NCBI GenBank assembly: GCA_910574345.1
Contig: CAJSZV010000005.1
Location: forward strand, 62,001-126,000
Reading direction: 5' to 3'
DNA from: Clostridiaceae bacterium
Lineage (GTDB): Bacteria > Bacillota > Clostridia > Lachnospirales > Lachnospiraceae
DNA length: 64,000 nucleotides
Part shown: in pieces, positions 1 to 7,730 of the stretch
Numbering within the stretch: position 1 is the first letter of the stretch
Layout: each line of letters begins with the position of its first letter
Translations under genes and position numbers: made by a program
Notes under the pieces: model-generated
What the model saw: the letters and a program-made list of their open reading frames with translations, nothing else
Database searches by the model: none
Told to the model about the DNA's origin: nothing

Positions 1-13
1 AAGGAGTAAAAAG

Positions 14-265
14 ATGGGACACAAGAATTTTTGGATTTTGTTATTGCTTTTATTGTCAGGAATTGTGCTGGGCAGCTTTATCGGAGACCTGGCCCAGACC
101 ATACCGGGGCTGTCGTGGCTTAGTTTTGGACAGTCTTTTGGACTTGATTCACCTTTGATTATTAATCTTGGTGTAATCGTTATTACATTTGGACTGACAA
201 TTCGGATAACCATGGCCAGTATTATAGGCGTAGTGCTTGCATTGGTTATTTATAGGATTATTTAG
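14..265 (+). CDS. DUF4321-type small membrane protein
   Basis: This 83-residue protein has two strongly hydrophobic stretches, roughly residues 7-25 and 48-80, joined by a short polar loop containing PGLSWL, so it should sit in the cytoplasmic membrane with two or three helices. An AAGGAG ribosome site at 1-6 fixes the ATG at 14. The length and the G-x-x-L-G start followed by a PGLSWLSFG-type loop resemble the DUF4321 family of Clostridia, whose role is not known. Its upstream neighbours lie outside the window. The recombinase downstream starts 105 bp later and need not share a transcript. The family assignment rests on recalled similarity only. Confidence 0.72.
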   Translation: MGHKNFWILLLLLLSGIVLGSFIGDLAQTIPGLSWLSFGQSFGLDSPLIINLGVIVITFGLTIRITMASIIGVVLALVIYRII

Positions 266-369
266 GGGTTGGGTTAAAAGGATATATTGATCAAGTGGGA
301 TGTGCGGTAAATGGCATTGGAGGGGAGATATACTGCAGGATAATTAACGTTTTCTAAGGAGGCTATGTT

Positions 370-1215
370 ATGAACAGTTACATACTGACACGAACCCACA
401 TCACTGCCTATGCCAAGTTCCTTAAAAGTGAAGAGAAGTCTGACACTACCATTGAAAAATATTCGCAGACTTTGCATGCGTTTGACTTATGGCTGGCTGG
501 AAGAGCTGTAACGAAAGAGGCTGTGGCTCAGTGGAAAGCATATTTGCTGGAGGAAGGCAAGTCCCCGGCTACGATCAATGCAAAGCTTTCTGCAGCCAAC
601 GGTCTCTTTCATTATCTTGGATGGGATGACTGTAAGGTGAGATTTTTGAAGCTGCAGAAAAAAGTATTTCGGGATTCTTCTAAAGATTTGAGCCGGGATG
701 AGTATCATCGTCTGCTGAGTGCTGCCAAAGCTCTGCATCTGGAATGGCTGGCGCTTCTTATGGAGACCATATGCGCTACAGGAATCCGTGTCTCTGAGGT
801 GAGATATATTACAGTGGAAGCTGTGGCAGCGGGACGGGCTCAGGTAGTGCTTAAGGGTAAAATCCGCATGATACTTATACCAGGCAAGTTATGTCGGAAA
901 TTACGAAAATACGCGAAAAAGAAAAAAATCGCCTCCGGTGAAATCTTTCGCAGGGAAGGCGGTGAGAGCTTGTCACGATATCAGATATGGAAGGCTATGA
1001 AAGCGCTCTGCAAAGGAGCAGGAGTGGAACAATCGAAAGTATTCCCTCATAATCTGCGTCATCTCTTTGCTGCCACTTTCTATCAGGTAACCCAGGATAT
1101 CGTAAAATTGGCGGATGTACTGGGACACAGCAGTGTCGAAACTACACGCATCTATCTTATCACTACAGGCACAGAACATGCACGGCAGCTGGAGCAGCTG
1201 GGATTGGTCAGTTGA
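370..1215 (+). CDS. tyrosine recombinase (XerC/D-like site-specific integrase)
   Basis: The protein has 281 residues, with an N-terminal SAM-like core-binding domain (about 5-85) and a C-terminal catalytic domain (about 105-275). All catalytic positions of tyrosine recombinases are visible: Arg140 in TGIRVSE, Lys164 in LKGK, His227 and Arg230 in HNLRH, His253 in LGHSS and the nucleophile Tyr262 in RIYL. AAGGAGG at 356-362 precedes the ATG. The stop codon is followed after 3 bp by one arm of a perfect 20-bp inverted repeat whose partner lies at 1547-1566, so the likely substrate is this adjacent invertible segment rather than dif or a phage att site. The size fits stand-alone invertases that control phase-variable surface loci. 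Being the general XerC/D of the cell is less likely given this context. Confidence 0.9.
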   Translation: MNSYILTRTHITAYAKFLKSEEKSDTTIEKYSQTLHAFDLWLAGRAVTKEAVAQWKAYLLEEGKSPATINAKLSAANGLFHYLGWDDCKVRFLKLQKKVFRDSSKDLSRDEYHRLLSAAKALHLEWLALLMETICATGIRVSEVRYITVEAVAAGRAQVVLKGKIRMILIPGKLCRKLRKYAKKKKIASGEIFRREGGESLSRYQIWKAMKALCKGAGVEQSKVFPHNLRHLFAATFYQVTQDIVKLADVLGHSSVETTRIYLITTGTEHARQLEQLGLVS

Positions 1216-1274
1216 CTGCAACAGAATCCGTATTCTGTTTTTAATCAGAGAAAAATCTGTATAATTCAACAGAC

Positions 1275-1304
1275 ATTATAGCATATTTTAAGGCTGGATT
1301 GCAA
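1275..1304 (-). promoter_or_regulatory. sigma-A promoter inside the invertible segment, facing left
   Basis: On the minus strand there is a -35 TTGCAA (1299-1304), an 18-bp spacer and a perfect -10 TATAAT (1275-1280). In the present orientation the transcript would start near 1268 and run antisense into the recombinase gene. After inversion about the midpoint of the repeats it would start near 1517 and read rightward into the ORFs from 1600. Confidence 0.72.
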
Positions 1305-1471
1305 TAGCCAGTTAGAAATTCGGCATGATAAATACAGGTCACAAAGATGATTTTTTGTGGCCCTTGGCTTTATATGGCATTAAAACATCGGTCGCGGTGC
1401 GGCAGGTGTTTTTTTATGCACACAGGCACTTCAAGGAAGAGTGTCAGACAAGCCGGCAAGTGCCTGGCGCG

Positions 1472-1511
1472 CAGGCAGAGGAAGGCGGATCTTCCCTGCC
1501 TGATTGTTTTT
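1472..1511 (+). terminator. rho-independent terminator inside the invertible segment
   Basis: CAGGCAG (1472-1478), a bulged A and GGAAG (1480-1484) pair with CTTCC and CTGCCTG (1491-1502) around a 6-nt loop, and ATTGTTTTT follows. It stops rightward transcription in the present orientation and would face left after inversion. Confidence 0.75.
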
Positions 1512-1599
1512 GGGATATTTTTAAGAAAAATGTCCCCTGATATTTCACAGAATACGGATTCTGTTGAGAGAAGAGATATCAAGGGAGAGGAAAAGGGCA

Positions 1600-1740
1600 A
1601 TGAGACATTCCACGAAAAAGCTGAACCTGGCCGGTGAGCGGTATGGAAAGCTGACGGTGTTAAGGCCGGCGGAGAATATTAGCGGTCGGACCGCATGGCT
1701 CTGCAGATGTGACTGCGGAAAAATGTCAGAAGACTGCTGA
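1600..1740 (+). pseudogene. truncated zinc-ribbon ORF (GKLTVL...W.C.CDCG type)
   Basis: The 46-residue ORF contains ERYGKLTVLRPAE and then AWLCRCDCG. This is the N-terminal pattern of a small zinc-ribbon module found in phage and mobile proteins, which normally continues to a second Cys pair (SCGC). Here the reading frame ends right after CDCGK, so the second metal-binding half is missing. The frame runs into the start of the next ORF: a -1 change near the A-run at 1719-1723 would join the two. GAGAGG at 1585-1590 is a possible ribosome site. It is the first ORF beyond the invertible segment and would be the first gene read in the ON orientation. Confidence 0.5.
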
Positions 1741-2404
1741 AATGCCTGCTGGCCGTACTGACACTGGCAGGAGGAATCGGGTATGGAATTACGGCAAAGG
1801 CGCCTGTCAGGGAGAATAAGGGCGGCATCATGGCTGAGGGGCAGGCAGAAACCGATGAGGGCAGTGGAGAAATTGCCGAAAATAGTGCAAAGCATCAAGA
1901 ACTTAAAAAGGAAGACAACATGGCAGACGGAATGGACTCTGTAGAAGAGACGGAAGAAAAAAACCAACAGGGAAATCAAAGCAGCAGGAGAGTAAGACAG
2001 CTGATCCCATAACAGAGCCTATAATGTTTGAATATACCGATTACAAAAGGGCCGTGCCCCGGCTGGCGGTCGGTGTGGAGGCACAGATCGAACGAATCAA
2101 TCAAGGGGAAATCCTGGCGGACATCATAGAGCTGGAGGAATTGGATCATTTTTATGCGCTCATAGCTCTTAACGGGATTGTGGCCAGGAATCAGGAGACG
2201 GGAGAAGAGACAGAGGGAGGCGGGCAGGTTACCGTGTACGTGCCGAACCTTATAGATGGTTTGGAGGAGGTGTCCGCTCTGTTTTATGGAAAGGAATCGG
2301 AACAATGGGAGGTCATACCGGCAGAAGGGACAGATTCCCATAAGAAAACGGTCACCATGGTATTGCCGGGATCGGGGATATTGACCGTGATTTACAAAAG
2401 ATAA
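1713..2404 (+). pseudogene. frameshifted secreted/surface protein behind the invertible promoter
   Basis: In one frame (1713-1963) there is a basic start and a hydrophobic signal-like segment (RLLKCLLAVLTLAGG), then a Glu/Gln/Lys-rich linker. This frame stops at 2010. At a run of seven A (1957-1963) the -1 frame opens and continues through KPTGKSKQQES and TADPITEP into a 126-residue domain (ATG at 2024) ending in LPGSGILTVIYKR. Joined, the two make a coherent exported protein: signal, flexible linker, folded C-terminal domain. No ATG was found for the first part; the frame opens at a CTG at 1713 after a stop at 1710. The A-AAA-AAC heptamer is also a classic -1 slippery site, so decay, homopolymer phase variation and programmed frameshifting all remain possible. 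The function is not recognised. Confidence 0.5.
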
Positions 2405-2439
2405 GATGATGGCGATCTGACAAGAGGGACGGCAGGGGG

Positions 2440-2601
2440 ATGAAGGGATTGTTCCGTGGAGAAAGACGAAGAAGGAAATCGCTGATTATTGTAACCGAGG
2501 AAACCGTGGCAGACATGGTGATAGAGAATGTGAGACACAGCAATTACGGTAATCAATGCATACTGAGTTTCAAAAGAGTTTGTTCCCTTCTTTTTTGGTA
2601 A
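2440..2601 (+). pseudogene. fragment of an initiating sugar transferase
   Basis: The ORF encodes 53 residues. After a basic start (RGERRRRKS) it reads LIIVTEETVADMVIEN and then NYGN, which matches the pattern around the central nucleotide-binding-like domain of polyprenyl-phosphate glycosyl-1-phosphate transferases (VLIVT...; ...NYG). The membrane helices normally before it and the catalytic domain normally after it are absent. The similarity stops near 2560, where the sequence changes into flippase-like coding in another frame. I read this as a deletion scar in a former exopolysaccharide operon. The match is short and made from memory, so the call is tentative. Confidence 0.38.
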
Positions 2602-3097
2602 AGGGTATGAGCCCATAGTAAGGTTAATGCAGGTAGACAGTGTCTTATTTGCAATATTAAGCTTAGGGGAGCTGTTAGGCTGCTTTTTGATTGCCATGAA
2701 TTATGAGAAGAAATATACGATTGCAGTGACATCCGCCGCGGTTATCAATGTGATCCTGAATTTTGTGCTGATCCGCAGTTTTAACTTAGGAGCCATAGGA
2801 GCTGTCATTGCCTCAATTATTGCTGAGTGTGTTTGTACAGGAAGACAATTGTATTCTGTTGAAATTTTTCATGGATACAGACCGATTATTAAGGCTGCTG
2901 TCAGATATATTTTGCCGACAAGCTTTATGGCCGCAGGCATAATACTAATACAATGGCTGTTCAGCGGAGTGATTTCTTTGATATTAAGTGTCGTGATAGG
3001 CATGATAATATATGGGACTTCTTTAATAATAGGTAAAGATGAAATCGCAGTACATATATTAAAGAAGGCAAGAATAAAGATATGTAACCTTTTTTAA
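2567..3097 (+). pseudogene. C-terminal fragment of a Wzx-like polysaccharide flippase
   Basis: From 2567 an open frame reads EFVPFFFGKGYEPIV, then several membrane helices with NYEKKYTIAVTSAAVINV and FNLGAIGAVIASIIAE. This is the pattern of the last third of MOP-superfamily O-antigen/teichoic-acid flippases (Polysacc_synt_C region). The first in-frame ATG is at 2627, and no ribosome site precedes it. About 300 N-terminal residues expected of a full flippase are missing, so it cannot be a working transporter. Its 5' edge abuts the sugar-transferase scrap, consistent with one large internal deletion that removed the middle of the polysaccharide cluster. Confidence 0.72.
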
Positions 3098-3189
3098 TAG
3101 GTTACCCTTGAAAGGAAAGATGCAGAGTTCGTGGTGATGCTGTGGTTTTCACGTAAAACAAGCTTTTTTATCTGTAACCTTATTTTCGC

Positions 3190-3218
3190 TTGTAACAATC
3201 CTTTTATTGTGATAAACT
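3190..3218 (+). promoter_or_regulatory. candidate promoter before a short terminated transcript
   Basis: TTGTAA (3190-3195), a 17-bp spacer and TAAACT (3213-3218). The only thing downstream before the terminator at 3259-3297 is about 70 nt without an ORF. The 305-bp gap between the flippase remnant and spo0A therefore holds this promoter, the terminator, a GTAACC/GGTTAC dyad (3084-3105) and the spo0A promoter. Confidence 0.4.
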
Positions 3219-3258
3219 AAATACAGAAAGAAAAGCAGATAATATTCAGATACTCCGG

Positions 3259-3297
3259 GGGGTGTGCCTGCAAGACTGACGCAGGCGCCCCTTTTTT
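3259..3297 (+). terminator. rho-independent terminator upstream of spo0A
   Basis: A GGGG-t-G-t-GCCTGC arm (3259-3271) pairs with GCAGGC..CCCC (3281-3291), and a run of six T follows. It ends either leftover transcription of the decayed locus or a roughly 70-nt RNA begun at about 3225. Confidence 0.8.
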
Positions 3298-3318
3298 ATT
3301 TTTCAGGACAGAATATAG

Positions 3319-3373
3319 TGTCGAAACTTGCGGCAGAATCCCGTTGCCAGCAGGGAAAACGAAAGACTATAAT
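3319..3373 (+). promoter_or_regulatory. spo0A promoter with 0A box
   Basis: TGTCGAA at 3319-3325 matches the Spo0A binding box (TGNCGAA). It lies 19 bp before a promoter with TTGCCA (3344-3349), an 18-bp spacer and TATAAT (3368-3373). The transcript would begin near 3380, and AAAGGAGG (3388-3395) leads to the ATG at 3403. Autoregulation by Spo0A is inferred from the box. Confidence 0.7.
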
Positions 3374-3402
3374 CATGTTACCAATGAAAAGGAGGACAGG
3401 AA

Positions 3403-4215
3403 ATGACAGCATTAAGTGTTGCAATTGCAGAGGATAACCCGAAAACCATGGAATTATTGAATGATATGTTGGAAAATGAAGATGGAATTCAGGTGGTGGG
3501 AAAGGCCAGAACCGGGGAAGAGGCATATAAGATGATTGTCAGTTCCAAACCGGATGTGGTGCTCATGGATGTGATTATGCCGGAAATGGATGGCGTGGAA
3601 GTGATAGAAAAAGTAAAGTCGGAGGAATGTCTGGAAAAATATCCGGGATTTATTATGGTATCGGCGGCGGGAAGCGACGACGTGACTGCAGATGCTTTTA
3701 ATCTGGGTGTCAATTATTTTATTATGAAGCCTTTTCGAAAAGAGGTAGTGATTGATAAGATCCGGCGTGTGGGAAACTGCGGAGTGAAGCCAAGAGGGTT
3801 AGGCGGCCTGGCGGGCAGCAGGAAGATTAAGCCCTATGAGAATCAGCTGGAGTACATGGAACAGAATCTGGAAAATGATGTGACTCAGATTCTTCACGAG
3901 ATCGGGGTGCCTGCTCATATCAAAGGGTATCAGTACTTAAGGGATGCCATCTCCGAATCGGTGACGGATCAGGAGATGCTGGCTTCTGTCACCAAGGTTC
4001 TTTATCCCAATATCGCTAAGAAACACCAGACCACGCCAAGCCGGGTGGAGAGAGCCATCCGCCATGCCATTGAGGTGGCATGGAACCGGGGGAAGATGGA
4101 GACGATCAATGAGATATTCGGATATACGGTCAGCAATGGGAAGGGGAAGCCGACGAACTCAGAGTTTATCGCCCTTTTATCCGATAAGATCCGTTTGGAT
4201 TATAAAAGACTGTAA
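3403..4215 (+). CDS. spo0A: Spo0A, sporulation master response regulator
   Basis: The protein has 270 residues. The receiver domain (1-125) shows the acidic pair Glu10/Asp11, phospho-acceptor Asp56 in [12 protein letters not shown], Ser87 and Lys109 in MKPF. A Gly/Arg/Lys-rich hinge leads to the Spo0A-specific DNA-binding domain, with the family signatures [38 protein letters not shown] and [13 protein letters not shown]. It acts as a phosphorylated dimer on 0A boxes to start sporulation. In many clostridia spoIVB lies directly upstream. Here that place is taken by the decayed polysaccharide locus, so spo0A is transcribed from its own promoter. Confidence 0.97.
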   Translation: MTALSVAIAEDNPKTMELLNDMLENEDGIQVVGKARTGEEAYKMIVSSKPDVVLMDVIMPEMDGVEVIEKVKSEECLEKYPGFIMVSAAGSDDVTADAFNLGVNYFIMKPFRKEVVIDKIRRVGNCGVKPRGLGGLAGSRKIKPYENQLEYMEQNLENDVTQILHEIGVPAHIKGYQYLRDAISESVTDQEMLASVTKVLYPNIAKKHQTTPSRVERAIRHAIEVAWNRGKMETINEIFGYTVSNGKGKPTNSEFIALLSDKIRLDYKRL

Positions 4216-4331
4216 AATTTTAGGTACTGAGCGCTGAAATATGTAATAATGTACTTCCTAAAATCTGAAAAATGTTGTATACTACTTCTACTAGGGGTTG
4301 CAAGCATTACTTAAATCAGGAGGTTTTTCAG

Positions 4332-5777
4332 ATGAAGAAAATATTATTTGTAGCTTCAGAGGCAGTGCCTTTTATTAAAACCGGGGGACTTGCTGATGTG
4401 GTGGGGTCTCTGCCAAAGTGTTTTAATAAGGAGTATTATGATGTCAGGGTGATGATTCCAAAGTATCTGTGCATTAAGCAGGAATGGCGGGACAAGATGG
4501 AATATGTCAGCCATTTTTACATGGATTATATGGGACAAAGCCGCTATGTAGGTATTCTGCAGTATGAGTATGAGGGGATCCCGTTCTATTTTATTGACAA
4601 TGAAGGGTACTTCAGCGGTCCCAAGCCTTATGGGGACTGGCTGTATGACCTGGAGAAGTTTTCCTTTTTCTGTAATGCGGCTCTTTCCGCTCTTCCGGTA
4701 ATCGGATTCCAGCCGGATGTGGTTCACTGCCATGACTGGCAGACCGGCCTGATTCCTGTGTACTTAAAAGACCGTTTCCATGACGGAGAGTTTTTCTGCA
4801 ATATGAAATCTGTGTTTACCATTCACAACTTAAAGTTCCAGGGTGTGTGGGATGTAAAGACGATTCAGAGATTCTCAGGGCTTTCTGACTACTATTTTGC
4901 GCCGGATAAGCTGGAAGCATACAAGGACGGCAACCTGCTTAAGGGCGGCGTGGTATATGCCGATGCCATCACCACGGTAAGCGATACTTATGCGGAAGAG
5001 ATTAAGATGCCTTTTTATGGCGAGGGCTTAGATGGTCTGATGAGGGCCAGAAGCAACAGCCTGCGGGGTATTGTCAACGGTATTGACTATGATGATTTCA
5101 ATCCGGCTACGGATACCATGATTGCTCAGCCTTATGATGCGAAGAATTTCCGCAAGGAGAAGATTAAGAATAAAAAGGCTCTTCAAAGAGAACTGGGACT
5201 GGAAGAGGATGAAGGCAAGATGATGATCGGCGTGGTATCCAGGCTCACCGATCAGAAGGGATTTGATCTGATTCAGTATGTTATGGAAGATCTGTGCAGC
5301 GATAATATCCAGCTTGTTGTTCTCGGAACAGGAGAAGAGCGGTATGAGAACATGTTCCGCCATTTTGACTGGAAGTATCACAATAAGGTGTCCGCCCAGA
5401 TCTATTACTCAGAGCCTATGTCTCACAAGATCTATGCGGCATCGGATGCCTTCCTTATGCCCTCTCTGTTTGAACCCTGCGGTTTAAGCCAGCTGATGGC
5501 GCTGCGTTATGGTACTCTTCCTATCGTTCGTGAGACCGGAGGATTAAAGGACACGGTAGAGCCATATAATGAATTTGAGGGAACCGGAACGGGATTCTCA
5601 TTTACCAATTACAACGCTCATGAGATGCTTAATTCCATCCGATATGCAGAGAGAATCTACTATGACAAAAAGCGTGAGTGGAATAAGATGATTGATCGGG
5701 CCATGGCAAAGGATTTTTCCTGGAATGCTTCGGCTCTCAAGTATCAGGAGCTGTATGATTGGCTGATTGGATATTAA
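4332..5777 (+). CDS. glgA: glycogen synthase (ADP-glucose type)
   Basis: The GT5 starch/glycogen synthase has 481 residues and transfers glucose from ADP-glucose to alpha-1,4-glucan ends in the cytoplasm. The ADP-glucose-binding KTGGLADV motif is at residues 16-23. HCHDWQTGL and the C-terminal SLFEPCGLSQLMALRYG donor-binding motif are intact, followed by RETGGLKDTVEP. The ATG at 4332 is chosen because CAGGAGG (4317-4323) precedes it; an in-frame ATG at 4272 has no ribosome site. No other glycogen genes (glgC, D, B, P) are near, so it is a solitary copy here. Confidence 0.95.
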   Translation: MKKILFVASEAVPFIKTGGLADVVGSLPKCFNKEYYDVRVMIPKYLCIKQEWRDKMEYVSHFYMDYMGQSRYVGILQYEYEGIPFYFIDNEGYFSGPKPYGDWLYDLEKFSFFCNAALSALPVIGFQPDVVHCHDWQTGLIPVYLKDRFHDGEFFCNMKSVFTIHNLKFQGVWDVKTIQRFSGLSDYYFAPDKLEAYKDGNLLKGGVVYADAITTVSDTYAEEIKMPFYGEGLDGLMRARSNSLRGIVNGIDYDDFNPATDTMIAQPYDAKNFRKEKIKNKKALQRELGLEEDEGKMMIGVVSRLTDQKGFDLIQYVMEDLCSDNIQLVVLGTGEERYENMFRHFDWKYHNKVSAQIYYSEPMSHKIYAASDAFLMPSLFEPCGLSQLMALRYGTLPIVRETGGLKDTVEPYNEFEGTGTGFSFTNYNAHEMLNSIRYAERIYYDKKREWNKMIDRAMAKDFSWNASALKYQELYDWLIGY

Positions 5778-5829
5778 AAAGCAACCGCCGGGCAGAGTGC
5801 TGTCCGGCGTGATTTGAGAGAAGGAACCC

Positions 5830-6429
5830 TTGCGAAATATATGTTTGCAGAGGGAACAGGTTCCGATTTATAAAAAAAGAAGGCAGGGAAAAGCAGGAGT
5901 GAGGAAGGAAGAAAAGGAAGAGCTGCTGGAGCAAAGCACGAAATGGGCCCAGGACCGGGAATATCTTGACTGTGTTCAGGATATCTTAGATAACAAAGTG
6001 TTCCAGTCCATGGATCAGTTTATTCAACACGGACATACTACCTGTAAGGCACATTGCATTCAGGTTTCTTATATTGCATTTGAGATATGCAGAAGGAGGG
6101 GGTGGGACAGCCGTTCTGCGGCCAGAGCCGGCCTGCTCCATGACCTGTTTCTTTATGACTGGCATACCCACGCAAAAGAGACAGGAGAATATTTTCATGG
6201 ATTTACCCATCCGCGGGTGGCTATGGACAATGCCGTCCGGTACTTTCAGATACCGGAAAAAGAACAGAACATGATACTCAGGCATATGTGGCCATTGACG
6301 CCGGTGCCCCCAAAGTATAAAGAGGGCTACACCATACTGTATGCCGATAAGCTGTGCGGTCTGACGGAATTCTGCGGACATGTAAAGGATATGCTGCTTA
6401 TGACTGTCTGGCCCAAGCAGATGGGATAG
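5830..6429 (+). CDS. HD-domain hydrolase
   Basis: This is a small HD-superfamily protein. The metal-binding pattern is visible as His in HGHTTCKHC-like context (CKAHCIQVSY), the HD doublet in AGLLHDLFLYDWH, and later a conserved Asp in ILYADKLCG. HD proteins are mostly metal-dependent phosphohydrolases; the substrate cannot be inferred. The open frame begins with TTG at 5830, with AAGGA just before it. A GTG at 5899, directly before RKEEKEELLEQ, is an equally plausible start and would remove a basic 23-residue leader, so the N-terminus is uncertain. It stands between glgA and a DUF212 gene, with 52 and 105 bp gaps. Confidence 0.8.
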   Translation: MRNICLQREQVPIYKKRRQGKAGVRKEEKEELLEQSTKWAQDREYLDCVQDILDNKVFQSMDQFIQHGHTTCKAHCIQVSYIAFEICRRRGWDSRSAARAGLLHDLFLYDWHTHAKETGEYFHGFTHPRVAMDNAVRYFQIPEKEQNMILRHMWPLTPVPPKYKEGYTILYADKLCGLTEFCGHVKDMLLMTVWPKQMG

Positions 6430-6534
6430 GGCTGCAGCTGCATATAAGAGAGGGCAGCTGCCTTTCGTGGACAGGGGGATCCGTCCGTTTGTCCGCGAAG
6501 GCCGCCAATACATAAGAATGAACGGGAGAGTACG

Positions 6535-6993
6535 ATGAATATATGGCAGGAGATGCTGGGGAATCAGATATTGATGAGTTCGGTAACCGGCTGGGTGGTG
6601 GCTCAGCTGTTAAAGACCATGATCGACTGTGCCCTGAATCATGGATTTTCAGCGGAACGGCTTGTGGGTTCAGGAGGGATGCCCAGTTCCCATTCTTCTA
6701 CGGTATGCGCGCTGGTGGTCTCCAGCGGAATCTGCTGCGGAGTATCCTCATCGGAATTTGCAGTGAGTTTTGTGCTGGCGGCAGTGGTGATGTATGACGC
6801 CATCGGCGTGCGTCAGGAGACCGGCAAACAGGCAAGGCTTCTCAACATGATCCTGGAGCAGGATTTTTTTAAGCTGAATAATCAGGAATTCCAGAAGAAA
6901 TTAAAAGAGTTCGTGGGACATACTCCGCTGCAGGTTTTTGTGGGAGCGATTCTGGGAATCGTCATTGCTTTGTTGGTGAATTTGGCCTATTAG
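6535..6993 (+). CDS. divergent PAP2 / DUF212 family membrane protein (YuiD-like)
   Basis: A 152-residue membrane protein carrying the family hallmarks GGMPSSHSS (about 46-54) and YDAIGVRQETGKQA (about 84-97), plus a final hydrophobic segment (about 134-152). The SSH and R-containing motifs correspond to the phosphatase motifs of PAP2 enzymes, so a lipid-phosphate phosphatase activity is possible but unproven for this subfamily. The start is supported by GGGAG shortly before the ATG. The length is typical of the family. Confidence 0.88.
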   Translation: MNIWQEMLGNQILMSSVTGWVVAQLLKTMIDCALNHGFSAERLVGSGGMPSSHSSTVCALVVSSGICCGVSSSEFAVSFVLAAVVMYDAIGVRQETGKQARLLNMILEQDFFKLNNQEFQKKLKEFVGHTPLQVFVGAILGIVIALLVNLAY

Positions 6994-7100
6994 ATTTAAA
7001 GATTGGTTAAAAAAACGTTAAGATTTCATACTTGTTTTCTTTCGGTGTATAAGATATACTTTTGGTTGAATAAAGAGGAAAGTGAGTATTGGAGGCAGTT

Positions 7101-7658
7101 ATGGGTATTTATTTTATGATCAACTGGTTCTTTCTCTGCAGTCTGTTGGGATACCTTCTGGAATGTGTTGTTTTGACTTGTGAGAATCGTACGCCGGTTT
7201 TCAACCGGGGTTTTGGCCATGGGCCGTTTTGCATTATCTATGGGTTTGGCGCTGTCGGGGCGAATTTCCTTCTGGGACCCCTGGCAGGACATACGGTGAG
7301 ACTGTATTTTGCAGCCATGACTATGGCTACCCTTATGGAACTGGTGACGGCCAGGGCTATGATCCGCCTGTTTGGCAGCTTTTGGTGGGACTACAGCAAG
7401 AAAAAGTTTAATTATAAGGGAATTATCTGTCTGGAGAGCAGTCTTGGATGGGGTCTTTTGGGAATTGTCTATTTTCGGTTTTTGAACGGCTTTCTCATCC
7501 ATCTCACAGGTTATGTGCCTCAAAGATTTGAAAAGAGAATGGCAGTGGCGTTGGTGCTGTTTTATGTGACGGATTTTCTCTATTGTCTGCGTACGCAGTT
7601 GCGGAACAAGGGGGAAGAACAGGAACCGATGATAGGAAGATTGAGCGTTCGTTCATAA
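7101..7658 (+). CDS. CmpB/ABC-type IV-like membrane protein (DUF1113 type)
   Basis: A 185-residue polytopic protein with about four to five helices. The N-terminal pattern INWFFLCSLLGYLLECV and the following FNRGFGHGPFCIIYGFG are diagnostic for the putative ABC transporter permease (CmpB) family of Firmicutes. The loop DYSKKKFNYKGIICLESSLGWG is also typical. The ATG at 7101 follows TGGAGG (7090-7095); the in-frame TTG at 7089 overlaps that ribosome site and is rejected. The molecular role of the family is unknown. A GCGTTCG..CGAACGC stem spans its stop codon (about 7643-7676). Confidence 0.82.
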   Translation: MGIYFMINWFFLCSLLGYLLECVVLTCENRTPVFNRGFGHGPFCIIYGFGAVGANFLLGPLAGHTVRLYFAAMTMATLMELVTARAMIRLFGSFWWDYSKKKFNYKGIICLESSLGWGLLGIVYFRFLNGFLIHLTGYVPQRFEKRMAVALVLFYVTDFLYCLRTQLRNKGEEQEPMIGRLSVRS

Positions 7659-7730
7659 GTGAGAGCTTTGAGCGAACGCTTTTATAAAATGAGTATGAAG
7701 AGGGCGAAAGACAGCGAAGGAGACAGGGCG

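Larger units (their letters stand above)
1219..1566. repeat. putative invertible DNA segment bounded by 20-bp inverted repeats
   Basis: The sequence CAACAGAATCCGTATTCTGT at 1219-1238 recurs exactly, in reverse complement, at 1547-1566. Each arm is itself a dyad (ACAGAAT..ATTCTGT) with a 4-bp centre, as expected for a recombinase pair binding on either side of a crossover. The 308-bp interior carries no convincing gene. It holds a leftward promoter (1275-1304) and a rightward terminator (1472-1511). As sequenced, the promoter points away from the downstream ORFs at 1600-2404 and the terminator protects them from read-through, so the switch is in an OFF state. Inversion would put the promoter about 50 bp before 1566, pointing right. 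Inversion itself is inferred, not seen. Confidence 0.82.

Noticed and set aside
1325-1637. Two overlapping plus-strand ORFs inside and after the invertible segment
   Set aside because: They run through the terminator stem and the repeat arm, are in different frames, and lack ribosome sites and protein-like composition.
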